Source of the DNA: Phlyctochytrium arcticum | Taxonomy: Eukaryota > Chytridiomycota > Chytridiomycetes > Chytridiales > Chytridiaceae | Length of the DNA stretch: 64,000 nt | NCBI GenBank assembly: GCA_025602905.1 | Contig: JAHLKI010000006.1 | Location: 930,001-994,000 of the forward strand | Direction: 5' to 3' | Shown: positions 1-11,376 of the stretch, in pieces | Position numbering within the stretch: position 1 is the stretch's first letter | Layout: each line of letters starts with the position of its first letter | Made by a program: the position numbers and the translations under genes | Notes under the pieces: model-generated | What the model saw: the letters and a program-made list of their open reading frames with translations, nothing else | Told to the model about the DNA's origin: nothing | Databases searched by the model: none

Positions 1-755
1 AAATTGAGTATTTACGATCCCCCACAAGAACAAGTTATCCATGTTGAGGAGCCTACCAAGCTGGAGCTCGCCATCCGCCAGGTACCGTCGGAAAATACAC
101 CACGTCAATATAGAAGCATACGTGTACTTATCTGGGTTACCAGGCTCGCCACACAATTACAGACCAATTTGCATGGAGCCGGGGGCAGGTACAGAGCGTT
201 GTTGATCAATGGATTCAAGTGGAGAAGAAGGTGTCAGGTAAAGCTTGCGCAGTGGCTAATGCAAATGGTGCAATTCCTAATAATCGCAACCCAGGCTCGA
301 TACGAAAATACGCGGCCAAGGACGAACGTTTCTTACCTGGATCCATTTACGTGATACTTGCTGGATTTGGTGGATCCATCCTTACCAGAAACAGTAGGGA
401 TCTAGTTTGACCGTATTGCATATGGTTACTGACTTTGGATCTGGCAGAGGGGCTCCTTTATCGGACAGCCACACCCACGTCGTTCGCTCTTCTCACATTT
501 GCCTATCTTTACCCCGGCACATCCTACAACATTTTCTCTTCTGTTGTAGGAGATGTCAGAGGAAGCGCCGCGGGCGCTACTTTACTTGACGTTTTTACCC
601 CAGTCAGCGACGCGTTGAACTCCATAAAGGACACGGCAATAAATGCGGTCGGCAAGGCGTCGACGGAAGTGGTACCGGTTGAAGGAAAGGAACAGAGGGT
701 TATTACACGTTCAGATTTGGCAGCAAAAGTAGATGAACAGCGAAAGACAATATAA
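1..755 (+). CDS. MICOS complex subunit Mic26/Mic27 (apolipoprotein O family), 5' truncated
   Basis: Family role: inner-membrane MICOS subunit that binds cardiolipin and helps hold crista junctions together. Seen: the window opens inside a coding exon (1-81, frame 1). I join it to exons at about 114-237, 295-393 and 448-755 (stop). The last two introns (238-294 and 394-447) have good GT-AG and branch-like sequences. The protein reads through a charged segment (EEPTKLELAIRQ), a helix with QVQSVVDQWIQVEKKV, then the hydrophobic pair GSIYVILAGFGGSILTRN and TPTSFALLTFAYLYPG. That order matches Mic26/27: N-terminal helix, two membrane segments with a glycine-rich stretch, short tail. Odd: the first intron as modelled (82-113) is only 32 bp. 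Start codon and any targeting sequence lie outside the window. Confidence 0.68.
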
Positions 756-1566
756 GGGACGAAGCAGAATTGCGCTGCTAGCTCTCATTGGCCCTTTCTA
801 AGACCGTCTTCTCGCTGCACAACTTTTATATCACCTCATCGCCCCTCCAGGAGATCGCGCATGCGTGCGCTTGAACTCCCTGTCGAGTGTCGAAGGTAGC
901 ATCTGTGTATCATTTCTAGCATATCATTACTAGACAAGCTTTGGCCTCCGCTGCTTTATTGTCTCTCATTTGCACATTTTTATTACTTCACATCCACATT
1001 TCCGGATGCGAGACGTGTCCTAGAATATAAGCGGGCCGCGCCGGCATCAATACCTTTCAGTATGTTTGAGAGTCAAGGACCGGGTGAAAAGACGGACCCC
1101 AGCTCCCAACCAAGCCTATGTGCCCAGACCCATCCTTGATAACGTCCGCGCTTCCTGTGAAATGTTGTTACAAAAGATGAAAATGTAACATTTGAATGAA
1201 GACTGAAAGGGCAAATGTTGAGATCTGACAATATGGAGGGTCGATGTTTGGTCTAACAATTCAAAGCGAAATAAAGAACATTTGATGCACACATGGTGAT
1301 GAACATTGTGTTCCAAATACAACGAGTAACCGGTGTGGGAACATACGGCAAACAAATAAGATCCGGGCAGCGGAACGACCCGGGTCAAGCTGGCATTCTT
1401 AGCGCAGCTATGTGAGAGGTTACCTGTTAGAAGGTATTCCTGGATTGCAGGGCCCGATTTGACGCGTCTGCCACGGGCCCTACATATAACATGATGTGGA
1501 ACATCACTCCGCTATGTCTTATTAAACCCAACACTATCAAACTATATACAGGCTGGAAACGAATAC
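756..1566. other. intergenic, no gene recognised
   Basis: Convergent space between the MICOS gene and the multi-RRM gene. Open frames on both strands are short and show no family signature. A perfect 8-bp inverted repeat (agggcccg at 1449-1456, cgggccct at 1474-1481) with a 17-nt loop could form a hairpin in the 3' untranslated region of either gene. Nothing else stands out. Confidence 0.5.
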
Positions 1567-4500
1567 TCATTCTTCTCTATATAGAGGGCGCAAGACTGCA
1601 GGCACCTTGGCTGCAGAACAGTACTGAAAGTTCACTCCTCCATATCCACGTCCCATTGCGTCCCGTTTCTGAATGAACAACTGTATTAGGAATGACGCCA
1701 AGTTGAACTTAAGAGATAGACAGGCCTTACCTTCTCTGACCTCAGCAATTCACCCGCAGAGTCACAATCCGCGAAAGCTACATACCAGACCTGTCCCGAT
1801 CCAAGCGGGCTTTTCTCTGCATGGACGCTTTCCACCTTTGCGTTGTCTTCTAAAACCTCCCGCAAGTCCTTCTCAGTGTGTAACATAGAGTTACGAATAA
1901 TCACAATATTTGAAACCGCAGCCTGTGCGACATGAGTCAGGATGTTTGTACCTTAAGAGGCCGTCTGACAGCCACTTACCACCGTAGGGATGGCTGGCAC
2001 AACATCGACTTTGGGTCCCTGCACCGGAAAATGCTCCGCGTTCTCGCTGCTTGCAACTGCAACAAACTGACTGTTGAGAATCGTTCGACTGGCCGGAGGA
2101 GATCGCGGGCGCATCGGAGAGGTTGATGATCGATCTCCATTCCCGGCATGTGCAACTTTGGCGGCATTAGGTGAGACACCGTTTATCTGCGCTACAGAGG
2201 TTTTCGGAGAAGAAGCGGCCTGAGTCTGCATCGGCCCACTGGCCGGGGGAGACTGCGCGCGTGTTGAGGAGTTTGCAGATCGATCCACTTCCCAGGCGTG
2301 AACGATCTTGCCGGAAGTCGGTGAGGCACTGCCTGTTGGCGATGGACAAGAACCGGCGCGGGTTTGCTCCTGTCCTCCACTAGTTTGAGACTGAGGTTTA
2401 TCAAACCTTGTTATGGAAGCACGCTGGTCGGCAGCAAGGTCTTTTTGAGGGGAATACAATGCACATGTGCTGGTGTATTTGTTCAGTATACCAGCTGCAG
2501 CAACTGCCGTGTCTATGTTCTTAAATATTGCCCATGCAGAGCCCGGCTTGATGTACTCGAGCGTCTGGATGCCAGCGAAAGGTTTGAGTAATTTAAAGAG
2601 CTCTCGTTCTGTAAGACTTTGAGTAACCAGATAGAGCTTCCGGGATGGTGCATGCTGGTTTTGAGCCTCCGGAAAATCCACGCTCCTGTGCGAGTACTGT
2701 GATCTGATTTGCTTTGAATTGAAAACTTCAATGGCGTGGTTGGCATTCTCTGCTGTTTCAAACAACACCCGACAATGTTGTCGAGTCGGCATGTACTGTA
2801 TACGCTCAAACCCAGGAAGTGTTCGGCAAAGAAATGTGAGATCGGCCTGAATACACAAAGATGTCTAAGATGATATCAAGTCACAATCAAGGCAGCGGAA
2901 CGTACCTTATCGCCTCTTCCCTCGAGTGTGACGTACAATGTCTTGCCGCCAGAAATTGCTACGGAAGGCATCCGTCGAACTGTGCGCCGGTCACCACTTC
3001 CTTCCGAGGTACTGGCTGCGTTGTTACTATCATTGCCTTTACCGTTATTGGCGATGTATGCGGAAATCTTTGCGTCCATGACCGGGTCGGGATGTCTGAA
3101 TGCAGCTGACGCAGATCTACGTACGACTGAAGCGTCCTTGGATCCCACCAAGTCCCGTTCGTCAGATGACGATGCCGCTGATGTTTCGGCTGCTGATTGG
3201 CGTACACCATTCTGAGATCCCTTGGCTAGATTCGGTGGGGTAAGTGACGCAGAATCGGAGATTTGGTCGACTCCCGTCCAAAACTGTATGCCCAGGTTCG
3301 TAGTTTTGCTCAAATCATTCAGCGCGTGTTCCGCAGCCTGTGTGGTATCAAATTCAACGCCCAAACCGGACTTGAGAGGAACAACCTTTTTGAAGCCATC
3401 GTACGTTTGGAAAATTCCAGCGAAACGCTCTTTTTCAATGCACGAGGGAAACGTTATGTGGAGTCTTTGATTCGGCGCAACGCGGGGTGTTACTATGGCC
3501 GGATTGATTGATAAACCATCGAGATTTTCTTTGGTGGCGTGCTCAACGACGAGCCTTGTTTCGTTTCTTAAAAAACGTAATGCCTTACTAGCTAAAAAGT
3601 GACTGGTGAACGCCGCCAAAACTCCATGCGGTTCGATGGAAAGGAATTCGAATCCATTCAAGTATTTGAGTTCATTACGAAGCTCACCAATAGCCACAAA
3701 TGCGCTCTGGTCGAATGGGCTATGGTCGACGATGGAAATCCAGCTATGGCTGGAAATGTCGATCCGGGCCCCTTGGGTTGCTCCGGACGCCAGCGGCCGA
3801 TCAGGGATCGACATCATTTGATTTGCTGTGTCCGTGTCTGCCGCAAATTGGGCGTCAAGACTCACGGTCGTGTGCAGTTTGAAGGCTGCCTCCTTCGCAC
3901 AAAACATGTCCACGAAGCTGGCGTACGCGACGACCATGCTTGTGCTTGCACTGGACGCGCTAAGCGTCTTTCCTTCCATGGCCAAATGTTCCTCCAGTGC
4001 AAGAAACTTAACTGACCTAAAGCCCTGCTCCTTGTGATCTTGAAGAAGTTTTGTAAGCTCCTCCATCGTTAATGTGCCCGGTTGCATCCTGATGCACAAG
4101 ATTTTTGAAGATCTAGATGCGGGGTTTTTTCTGAAAGGCGCAAACATTTCCACGACTCGGTTGTCTATAGCCAGTTCCGCGTCAAATGCTTTTTCCAGGT
4201 TAGATGAGAGTATTTGCTGGTACGAGTGGGTCGCTTGAGTGTGTGTTGCGTAAATTATTTGGGTATGCCCTGAGGGAGTGCGGTAGAAGTCAGCGAGCAA
4301 TGCAATAGATGGCATCCAGGATATGTTGAACGTCGCAGTGGAAAAGGTAATCCGTAAGTATGGATTTTGACCATAGGATGGACGATGGAGAAAGTGTGAA
4401 TGACGAGCAGATGTTAAATTCGGCATGTAGAGTGGATATCATTGCAATTAGATATTGTGGGCAAAGAAAGGGCGATCCAAACCGAACTCTTACCTTTCAC

Positions 4501-4617
4501 GTCGAATACGACCCTCTCTGGACCTTCTCCTTGTTGAGAGTGGAGGAGTTTCCAAAGATCAAATCGATCTTTGCCATTGGGCATGGGACCAATTTCGAGC
4601 ACACGAATTGAAGTCAT
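1567..4617 (-). CDS. multi-RRM RNA-binding protein, five exons, about 886 aa
   Basis: I infer a regulatory RNA-binding protein; the target is unknown. Exons (minus strand): 4617-4494, 4269-2906, 2846-1980, 1922-1731, 1680-1567; all junctions are GT-AG and keep phase. At least three, probably five, RRM-like folds can be seen: KILCIRMQPGTLTMEELTKL near residue 90, RLHITFPSCIEKERFAGIF near 290, KTLYVTLEGRGDK running into ADLTFLCRTLPG across intron 2 near 490, RKLYLVTQSLTERELFKLL near 570, and VIIRNSMLHTEKDLREVLED in exon 4. Ser/Pro/Thr-rich linkers separate them. RNP1 motifs are degenerate, so the closest family (Mei2-like, RBM45-like or other) cannot be fixed. Intron 1 (about 224 bp) ends in a strong branch point, pyrimidine tract and AG that is also preserved in the broken copy at 5163. 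The short last exon is the least certain part. Confidence 0.66.
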
Positions 4618-5162
4618 GACTATGAGTTAGCAATGAAAATAATGGGTCTGGATGGAGCTGGGCAAGCAAGTCTTTCGCTCGAGGCACAGGCTTCAGAGTT
4701 GTAGCGGTTGTAAAAGTCGATCGAAGGCCTCCTTGAGTTCAGTATTGCATGAGAGCGGGAGTGGAAGAACGGGGCATCGCAGAGCGGAGATTATATGTCA
4801 AGATTGGTGTCTTTGGGGTTCTGTTACGGAATGAGCAAGGGCATTGAGAAGTGTCTCATCTCAAAATAACCAATACTCCGCTCGCAAAGATGCACACGTG
4901 ACTGCGATCGGTTGGTGTCTCGGGTGTCTCGGCAAACTCCGCTCTCTGTATCAGGGCCAAACAACCTGCTTCTCTTGAAAACTTGACCCGCTCTCGGTAT
5001 GGAAACGTCCGTCTGGAAAGAATTGTATTCAGCTGCACTCACTGCCTCGCAGCATGGAACCAGTCTGGAAAGAATTGTATTCAGCGAGGTAAGGAGTTGA
5101 ATTTGGTTCGTTTCTTGTGAGAAAAAATCTGATCGCGATAGGCCTCTGAACATGATTTCGCG
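4618..5162. other. intergenic between the multi-RRM gene and its inverted copy
   Basis: Upstream region of the minus-strand multi-RRM gene. No coding frame is convincing. It holds a 23-bp direct repeat at 5011-5033 and 5063-5085 and a short duplication of gtgtctcgg around 4914-4932. Confidence 0.5.
5011..5085 (+). repeat. 23-bp direct repeat, two copies 52 bp apart
   Basis: Positions 5011-5033 and 5063-5085 are identical (each begins gtctggaaag and ends attcagc). The unique spacer is 29 bp. The pair lies about 80 bp upstream of the broken inverted copy of the multi-RRM gene, and may mark a local duplication linked to that rearrangement. Confidence 0.8.
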
Positions 5163-5690
5163 ATGTTACTCTCCAACTTCGACCACACTCTCTCAGAGCG
5201 TACCCAAACGGTCTACGCTACTCACGCTCAAGCCATCCACTCCTACCAGCAAAACCTGACATCCAGAATGGCAAAAATATTTGATGTCGAACTCGAACCG
5301 CGGAAGTTTTTGCTCCTTTCCGAAAAAATTCCCGTACTACTGGTAGATCTTCCAAAATTTTGTCCGTCAGGATGCAAGCGGGCACTTTAACGATGGAGGA
5401 GCTTGCAAAACTTTTGGAAAATTACAAGAACCAGGGTTTCAGATCAGTCAAATTTCTCGCACTGGAGGAACATCTCGCCATGGAAGGAAAGACGATCAAC
5501 GCGGCCAGTGCAAGCACAAACATTGTCGTCGCCTACGCCAGCTTCGTCGACATGTTTTGTGCGAAGGAGGCAGCCTTTAAATTGCACACGACCCTGAGTC
5601 TTGACGCCCAGTTTGCGGCAGACACGGACACAGCAAAACAGATGATGTCGATCGATCCCTGAGCGGCCACTGGCGTCCGGAGCGACATCT
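5163..5690 (+). pseudogene. inverted, truncated copy of the 5' part of the multi-RRM gene
   Basis: This plus-strand stretch repeats the minus-strand gene at about 4290-3800. Shared blocks include YATH-QA-HSYQQ, QGFRSVKFLALEEHLAMEGK, VAYASFVDMFCAKEAAFKLH and SLDAQFAADTDTA. The intron-1 acceptor context (pyrimidines then CTCAG) is also recognisable near 5196, so the copy came from DNA, not spliced RNA. It is broken: reading frame shifts in the region matching the parent's FAPFRKNP segment (one frame ends at 5390, the similar frame resumes near 5360), and it stops just after MMSID, where homology also fades around 5685. There is no equivalent of the parent's first exon. No promoter or start codon is evident, so I call it non-functional. 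Confidence 0.82.
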
Positions 5691-5919
5691 CCAATGATTC
5701 TACATTATTAATTAATGAATTTATGGAAATGTACCAGTTTAAATTACTGACTGCTTAAAAATGCAGGAAAAATATTTTTATCTATTCAATCTTTTCAAAG
5801 TTCGGAAATTTTCTAAATTCTTAATTTTAGACAAAGTAATGTGGCGCAGTCGAAGGTGAGGTCCGTGAGGTCACAGAGGTCACCGGGGAGGAAAATCACC
5901 AGAACAGTTTGATCTAAAA

Positions 5920-7205
5920 ATGGGGCTCTTGACGGAACTCAGACACTTGTTTCATGAGGCGCGGGAACATCTCCGACACCATCACAGTCAGCAGCAGCAA
6001 CAACAGCAGCAGCAGCCACCGCAGCCATTCTATCAACCACCCCAGCAAGCACAAAGCTACCCACAGCAGCAGCAGGCTCCTCAACACTCTGGAGCCTGGG
6101 GTCAGCCAGCTGTATCGCAACCGTCCCAGCCATACCAGCATGTGCAGCCTCCCCAGCAACAACAGTCTCAATCTGCACCAGCCCAGAATGTTGATGTCAA
6201 ACCCACTCAGCAAGAACTGAACAACCTGAATGCGGCTGTTGAGCGCATGTGGAGCTTGGACAGTAACCGCTTGCAGCCTGGTCGGGATCTGAAGTTGAAC
6301 TTGCAAAGATCGACCAAGGTTCATATGACAGGTAAAGGATTGCGCAGTATATTGTCCATACATGTCAGGGGATTCATCCATTACACCTGGTAGTTGATAA
6401 TGCCAGCGAACCTCTGTTTGCTAATATGACTACCGACATATTTCGTCAGCGACCAACATATCAGCATTTTGCTTCGCTTCTCGATAATTACATTGCTGAA
6501 AATGGCACAGCTGAGGTCGTTGGTCATAACGAACTTGGAGAGCAGAATGCTTTCATTGAGGCGTTACTGGGAACCCATCCTATTCAGTATCTGCATCAGA
6601 TTCTGATTGCCAAAAATCTTGCACCGAATGGCATCCGCGAGTTTGGGGAAATGCTAAAATGTATTTGGTTTGGGGTAAAGTAACTCATCTTCTCAGTAAC
6701 ATTTCAGCAGTACTAATGCTCTTGTAGCTGTACAAGCGCCAAGTTCACAATGATTCTTCCGCCTTTGAACATACCTTCATTGGGGAAATTAAGCCAGGAC
6801 AAGGTGTGGTCGGATTTCACAACTGGATCCAGTTGTTTTTTGAGGAGTTGAAGGGCCACGCTGATTACCGGGGTTACATTTTGCCCCGCAACCGAAACTC
6901 CAACGCCCCACCCCCGGAAAACAGTCACGTCTTGAGCATCCAATTAGCGTGGAAGGGTGAGGTCAAACCAGTATCGACATTTTTTATTGGAACTAGGTAA
7001 GAAAGAGTCCCAACTATTGCCTCTACGATATACTTATCTCTTTCACAGTCCGGAATTTGAGATTGCCCTGTATACATTGGTCTTCTTGGCCGGGGCTGAG
7101 GACAATCAAGTTACCATTGAAGGCGTGGATGTTAACCTGAAATGCCATAAGTTCAGAAACAACCAAGGCATGCGTTTGGGGTCCTGTTATCCCATCAGTG
7201 GTTGA
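5920..7205 (+). CDS. poly(U)-specific endoribonuclease, EndoU/XendoU family, 372 aa
   Basis: Family reaction: divalent-metal-dependent cleavage of RNA at uridines, leaving 2',3'-cyclic phosphates. Exons 5920-6331, 6394-6674, 6728-6996, 7049-7205, in phase with clean GT-AG introns of 52-62 bp. The first about 85 residues are low-complexity, with a short His run and long Gln/Pro tracts; there is no signal peptide. The EndoU domain runs from about residue 90 to the end. Catalytic elements visible: EHTFIGEIK (first His and the Glu), GFHNWIQLFFEE (second His), DYRGYI, and the Lys region WKGEVKP followed by TSPEFEIALYTLVFLAG, the usual C-terminal core. All expected active-site residues are present, so it should be active. 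The start is the first ATG of the frame, in an A-rich context. Confidence 0.9.
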
Positions 7206-8619
7206 GCCCCTATCATTTACTCCATGGCATTTTTGGACCACTCCTGCATTTTGGACTTTCAATTAAATAGTTTTATCTCTGAGATAGATGTTGAATAAGT
7301 AGGGACTGTTACTTGCTGTACTGTACATTTAAACCGCCTTCCTGTTTTGGACTTTCATCTTTATATTTTTAAGATTTCTCCCTGATAGATGTTGAACTTA
7401 ATAGGGAAATGAAGCACCACGCCTACCCTGTTTTCATTTTGGGGCTCTTGAATGAAGTCCACATTTTGTGTGAAATGTACGTCTTTCTTACCGTCAGGAT
7501 TAATCAAACTGCGTGTTCTTGCAAAAGCCATCGTCCGGGCCATTGTAGGAAAAGCAGAAACTTTCTTTTGGGTATGTTCAAACACATCCGATACAATGAC
7601 TCTAATGTAAAATTACTATCGTAGTCTGTAGAGGCCATCTTCAAGCATCTGCTGGTTACAATGCCTTGATGATAGCTGCCGATTTCACATGTGGTGAGAG
7701 TGTAGGAGCTTGAGCGTATGGTGGGGGTGCGCGAAATTGCAGGTTCGAGTAAACGGTCATCTCAATTTGCTATAGAAAAGTTCCTTATGAGGGCTAAAAC
7801 TACTGCTTTTCACCACCTCTTCCTGCGCACGTATCTTGTCAGAATCTCAAATGAAAGAGCACTAAAACTTATCGGATGGTTGTAGATTGGCAAAAAAAAC
7901 ATTCCGGCCAATGCTAGATACCCATACCCAACGGACACTCAAGTCCTAGCGCCAAATCATTTAATCATGATAATTCCTCAGCATTCATCTCGATATGGGG
8001 CGATCCTGACATCTACTGCGCTTTTGGAACTATTCCCACGCCAATTCTGACAAACCTCTGAATTTATTGTGGGTCCTTCTGCGTTCACCACTAAAGCTTT
8101 ATGTGTTCTGCCCTTTAACGGCGACAAGGATAATGGCTCTTGCAACGGAGTGTCATTCTCTTATCTCTCATTTATTTTCACCAACATTTTGCAATCCGCC
8201 CATGTTTGTGTGCTGGCATATACTGAAGAAGAAGCAGGATCGCAAACAATTCATCCTCTAGCTATCACGCAGCGCCCATACCCTTGACCGAATGAAGCGT
8301 ACGATGATCGGGTCAGTCAAACTGATGCACCGAAATCCGAACTCCGCCGGATATTTGATGCTCGTCATATCCTTTAATGGGACCGGCAGCAACGACGACT
8401 ATGGCCAAGGCAATTCTCTGTCATCCATATAAAGCGATTACGAGTCAGGCCCAAAAGGCACCGGTACACTATGAAGGGTCTGCCGCGTAAGCACGGGATT
8501 TACGAATTCCATAGGAAAGATGCCCAGGGCGCCAATCAAACCACAACGTAAAGCGCTCTTAGAAATAAATACAAATACAATAAGGATACAAATACAAAAT
8601 CCAATGTGGAGAAAGTGGC
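7206..8619. other. long intergenic region (1.4 kb), no gene recognised
   Basis: Convergent 3' flanks of the EndoU and SDA1 genes. Frames of 60-75 codons occur on both strands, but none shows splice continuity or a family motif. A diverged tandem duplication is visible just after the EndoU stop: both 7250-7305 and 7344-7405 begin tttggacttt and carry gatagatgttgaa. No tRNA or transposon ends were found. Confidence 0.5.
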
Positions 8620-10946
8620 CTAGTGCTTCTTCATCTTCTGCTTCTTGACGTGCTGCCGAAGAACCTTTTGTTTATCTCTCAGCGACCGCTTAGCTTTTCC
8701 GACAACACTGCGCTTGTGAACAATCATCATGTACGCCTTTGTCTTTTTCGATTTCTCGCGATTGGTAATACTGCTGCGTTCGTCTTTACCCTTCCTGGAA
8801 CCATACTCGCGGCCCTCGCGACCAGCTTTGATTGATGCGATACGAGTTTCGTAGTCATCCTTGCGTCTGATTCCCTTCATGATCTGAGATACGTCAACAA
8901 CACCCCTAGTGAAAAGAAGCATAAAGTTAGACTCAATTCTATTGCAATAGCGTTATTGAAATATGCGTACTTGTCTGCATCATCTTCATCGTCTGACTTA
9001 AGATCGGCAAGCTCATCAGCGACTTCTGAAGGCTTCAGTCCGGCCAGTTGCTGCGCCGCCTGCAGCTGTCGGATCTTTCGCAGCTTACGGAAGTCGTCAT
9101 CTGTCAAAATCTAGAAAAGTCGTTTAGCTACTTTGCTATAATAAAGCAAATACTCGCCCTTCCTCACCTTATCGATACCCGAGTTGATCTTGACCTTCTT
9201 CGCTGGTGATATTATAGATGATTCTTCAGCATCTTCTTCCTTTTCACCCTCGCCACTATCACCCTCCTCCTCGCCCTCCAGATCCTCCTCGTCTTCGCTA
9301 TCCAAACTCGCCTCCTCCCACTCCTCAAGATTATCCAAGTCAAGCTCCTCCTCGTCACTGAGCTCCTCCAGATCTTCCTCATCGTCCTCGCCGCCTTCGT
9401 TCTCGTCACCAGAAGGTTCCTCCTCGATCCCAGCAGCCTTGTCTGCTACACTCTGGGCAGCCCTATCAAGAATATCGAGACCCTCAATACCGTCGACGGT
9501 CCGGACTTCTCCGTATTGGGTGGCAACAAAGTTCTTTTGTTGAACAATAGCTGCCTTTCCACGGTCCTTCTTTCGCAACATCTCCGGGTTAATCTCTCTA
9601 TACAGCCCAAGTAAGGCACGTGCAGCATTCATTGGTCCTTTTTCGCGTGAGTTCTTGTAATCCTCAATCATACTCTGCAGCAAGGTTTCAGGCATGGCCA
9701 AAGGGCAACGTACACAGATCTCTCGGATGCCGTTCAGACCGGCCGTGACGACTTCAGATGCTACATTGTTCCAAATGAAGTTGTTGGCGATAGCTTCCAC
9801 TACGGTGGTCAGAGCATCTGGAGGAACAAGATCATGCGATGCCTGTGCAGTGTATGCCAGGATTTGTGTTACATCGCGCTGCTGCGGCTTCAGGTAAGTG
9901 ATGACATATTCGTAAAAGTTGAAAAGGATAAGTTTGTGGATGCCGATGAGACGAGACACCAAGTTCATCATCTGCATGCGTAATTCGAAACGGAACGAGT
10001 TGTTGGATGTTGATTGACGCAAGCGCGAAAACAGCTTCTCTGCAAACCCTTGTGGATCGTTCAGTAAGTGGAGAGCCGAAAAGTTGAAGATTTCTCCACG
10101 GTTTCGCTGTCGCTCTTTCCGCTTGACGGTCGCCAATGCCTTTCCCAGAGCATTCTTTTTAGACTTTTTGGTCTTGCCGATTGTCAAGCTATGCTTGAGC
10201 GAATTGAGATCAGGTACGTCCGCATCCGATTCCTCGTCTTCCTCCTTCTTTTCATTCTCCCCCAGGAAAAAGTGCAGAGCAGGCGCGACAATCTTGGATG
10301 CCGGTGAAAAGCAAGCCTCGCCGATAACGTTGACAGTCTTGGCATCGTTCCAAACATTTTTGCGGTACAGATCTATCATAACCTCAAGCGACTTTTTTGC
10401 TGCAATCTCGTTAGAATCCTTCAACATGGTGTACATAAAATTTTGCATCGTCTTATTTAGCTTGTTATTCTTGGACTTGGCATTCGCATTCTTGATATCG
10501 TTCACGATGTGATTGTGCAACATCGATCGAAGCTGTTTGTCGCGGACCCGGAACAGAGTAAAGAACAGAGAAAGAAGACTGGTTGCTGATATCAAATCCT
10601 TGTTTCGCAACAAGACCAGCGCCTGCACCATTGTCTTGCGAAGGTTAGGTTCAAGAATCTGATAATGTGTTGACAGAAGCTCAATGATCTGTTGGGGGAA
10701 CTCGGCACAGTCCTGGGTATAGCATTGCGAGACATGGCTGATGAATGTGATGAGTTCGCCAAATTGAGTTGCTTCTGTATCGGGTTTTAGCTTGAAAATG
10801 GTGAGCTCGCTCTCAAAATGCCGCCATTGCTGGAGAAATTCGTCGTGATACGACGTTGGATCCCGCTTGATCAAGTTCTGAAGTTGGGGCAGATTTGAGG
10901 CCAAAAACTCGGCACGGCTTCGCTTGACCATTTTTGTCTTTGGCAA
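8620..10946 (-). CDS. SDA1: SDA1, 60S ribosomal subunit biogenesis and export factor, 734 aa
   Basis: Nuclear protein of pre-60S particles, needed for 60S maturation and export and, in yeast, for passing G1. Exons: 10946-9168, 9110-8971, 8905-8620, all in phase. The N-terminus carries the family signature SNLPQLQNLIKRDPTSYHDEF, followed by Armadillo/HEAT-like helices (VLLRNKDLISATSLLSLFF, LRSMLHNHIVNDIKNANAKS). Residues about 490-580 are a very acidic Glu/Asp/Ser tract, typical of Sda1. The basic C-terminus (KGIRRKDDYETRIASIKAGR to KKQKMKKH) matches the conserved tail. Length is close to yeast Sda1. The first ATG gives MPKTKMVKRSRAEF; family members usually begin at MVKR, so the ATG at 10931 may be the true start. 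Confidence 0.95.
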
Positions 10947-11376
10947 TGTCGCAATTTGCCAAAAGTGATACCGGAAAACTATTTTTCCAAAAAAACTTCA
11001 AGTTTGATCCTGCTGCCATCATGACTGTGCCGCATGCATGGCTGTGCCGCTTTCGCGACGCTGGCTTCACGTAAGCCGCTGAATGTTTGGCCCGACGTTT
11101 TTGGCCCCAGTGGCCCCGATTTTTGCATGAGAAAATGCTTGAGGAAAGTGAGGGTCAAAGGGCGAATAAGAATGTCACTAAAAGTCACATAGCGGCATTG
11201 TGTGAGTGGCAAATGAGCCCAAGATGGGCCTCCTTCAAATACACCGGGGCCATGTTTGTAAAGAAGACCATTCCAAAGTTGAATTTATATGCCGCATTGA
11301 CCCGCCTTCGCCCTTCATCTCCAGAAGTTGATTACCACCAAAGATCCGCCAGTTTCTTAGATCTCACAATACATCA
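10947..11376. promoter_or_regulatory. divergent promoter region between SDA1 and the coiled-coil gene
   Basis: A 430-bp spacer between two head-to-head start codons, without a plausible coding frame. Both promoters and 5' untranslated regions must lie here. No TATA box or known operator is obvious. Confidence 0.45.

Noticed and set aside
4..354. 116-codon plus-strand frame at the window start
   Set aside because: It runs through two introns of the MICOS gene; only its first 26 codons are real coding sequence in that frame.
5990..6090. CAG/CAA run as a microsatellite
   Set aside because: It encodes the Gln-rich N-terminus of the EndoU protein in frame; codons are mixed, so it is not a simple repeat expansion.
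7720..7765. gcaggttcgagtaaac, B-box-like sequence
   Set aside because: No A box at the right distance and no cloverleaf can be drawn.
9184..9543. 119-codon Ser-rich plus-strand frame
   Set aside because: Antisense shadow of the acidic Glu/Asp/Ser tract of SDA1.
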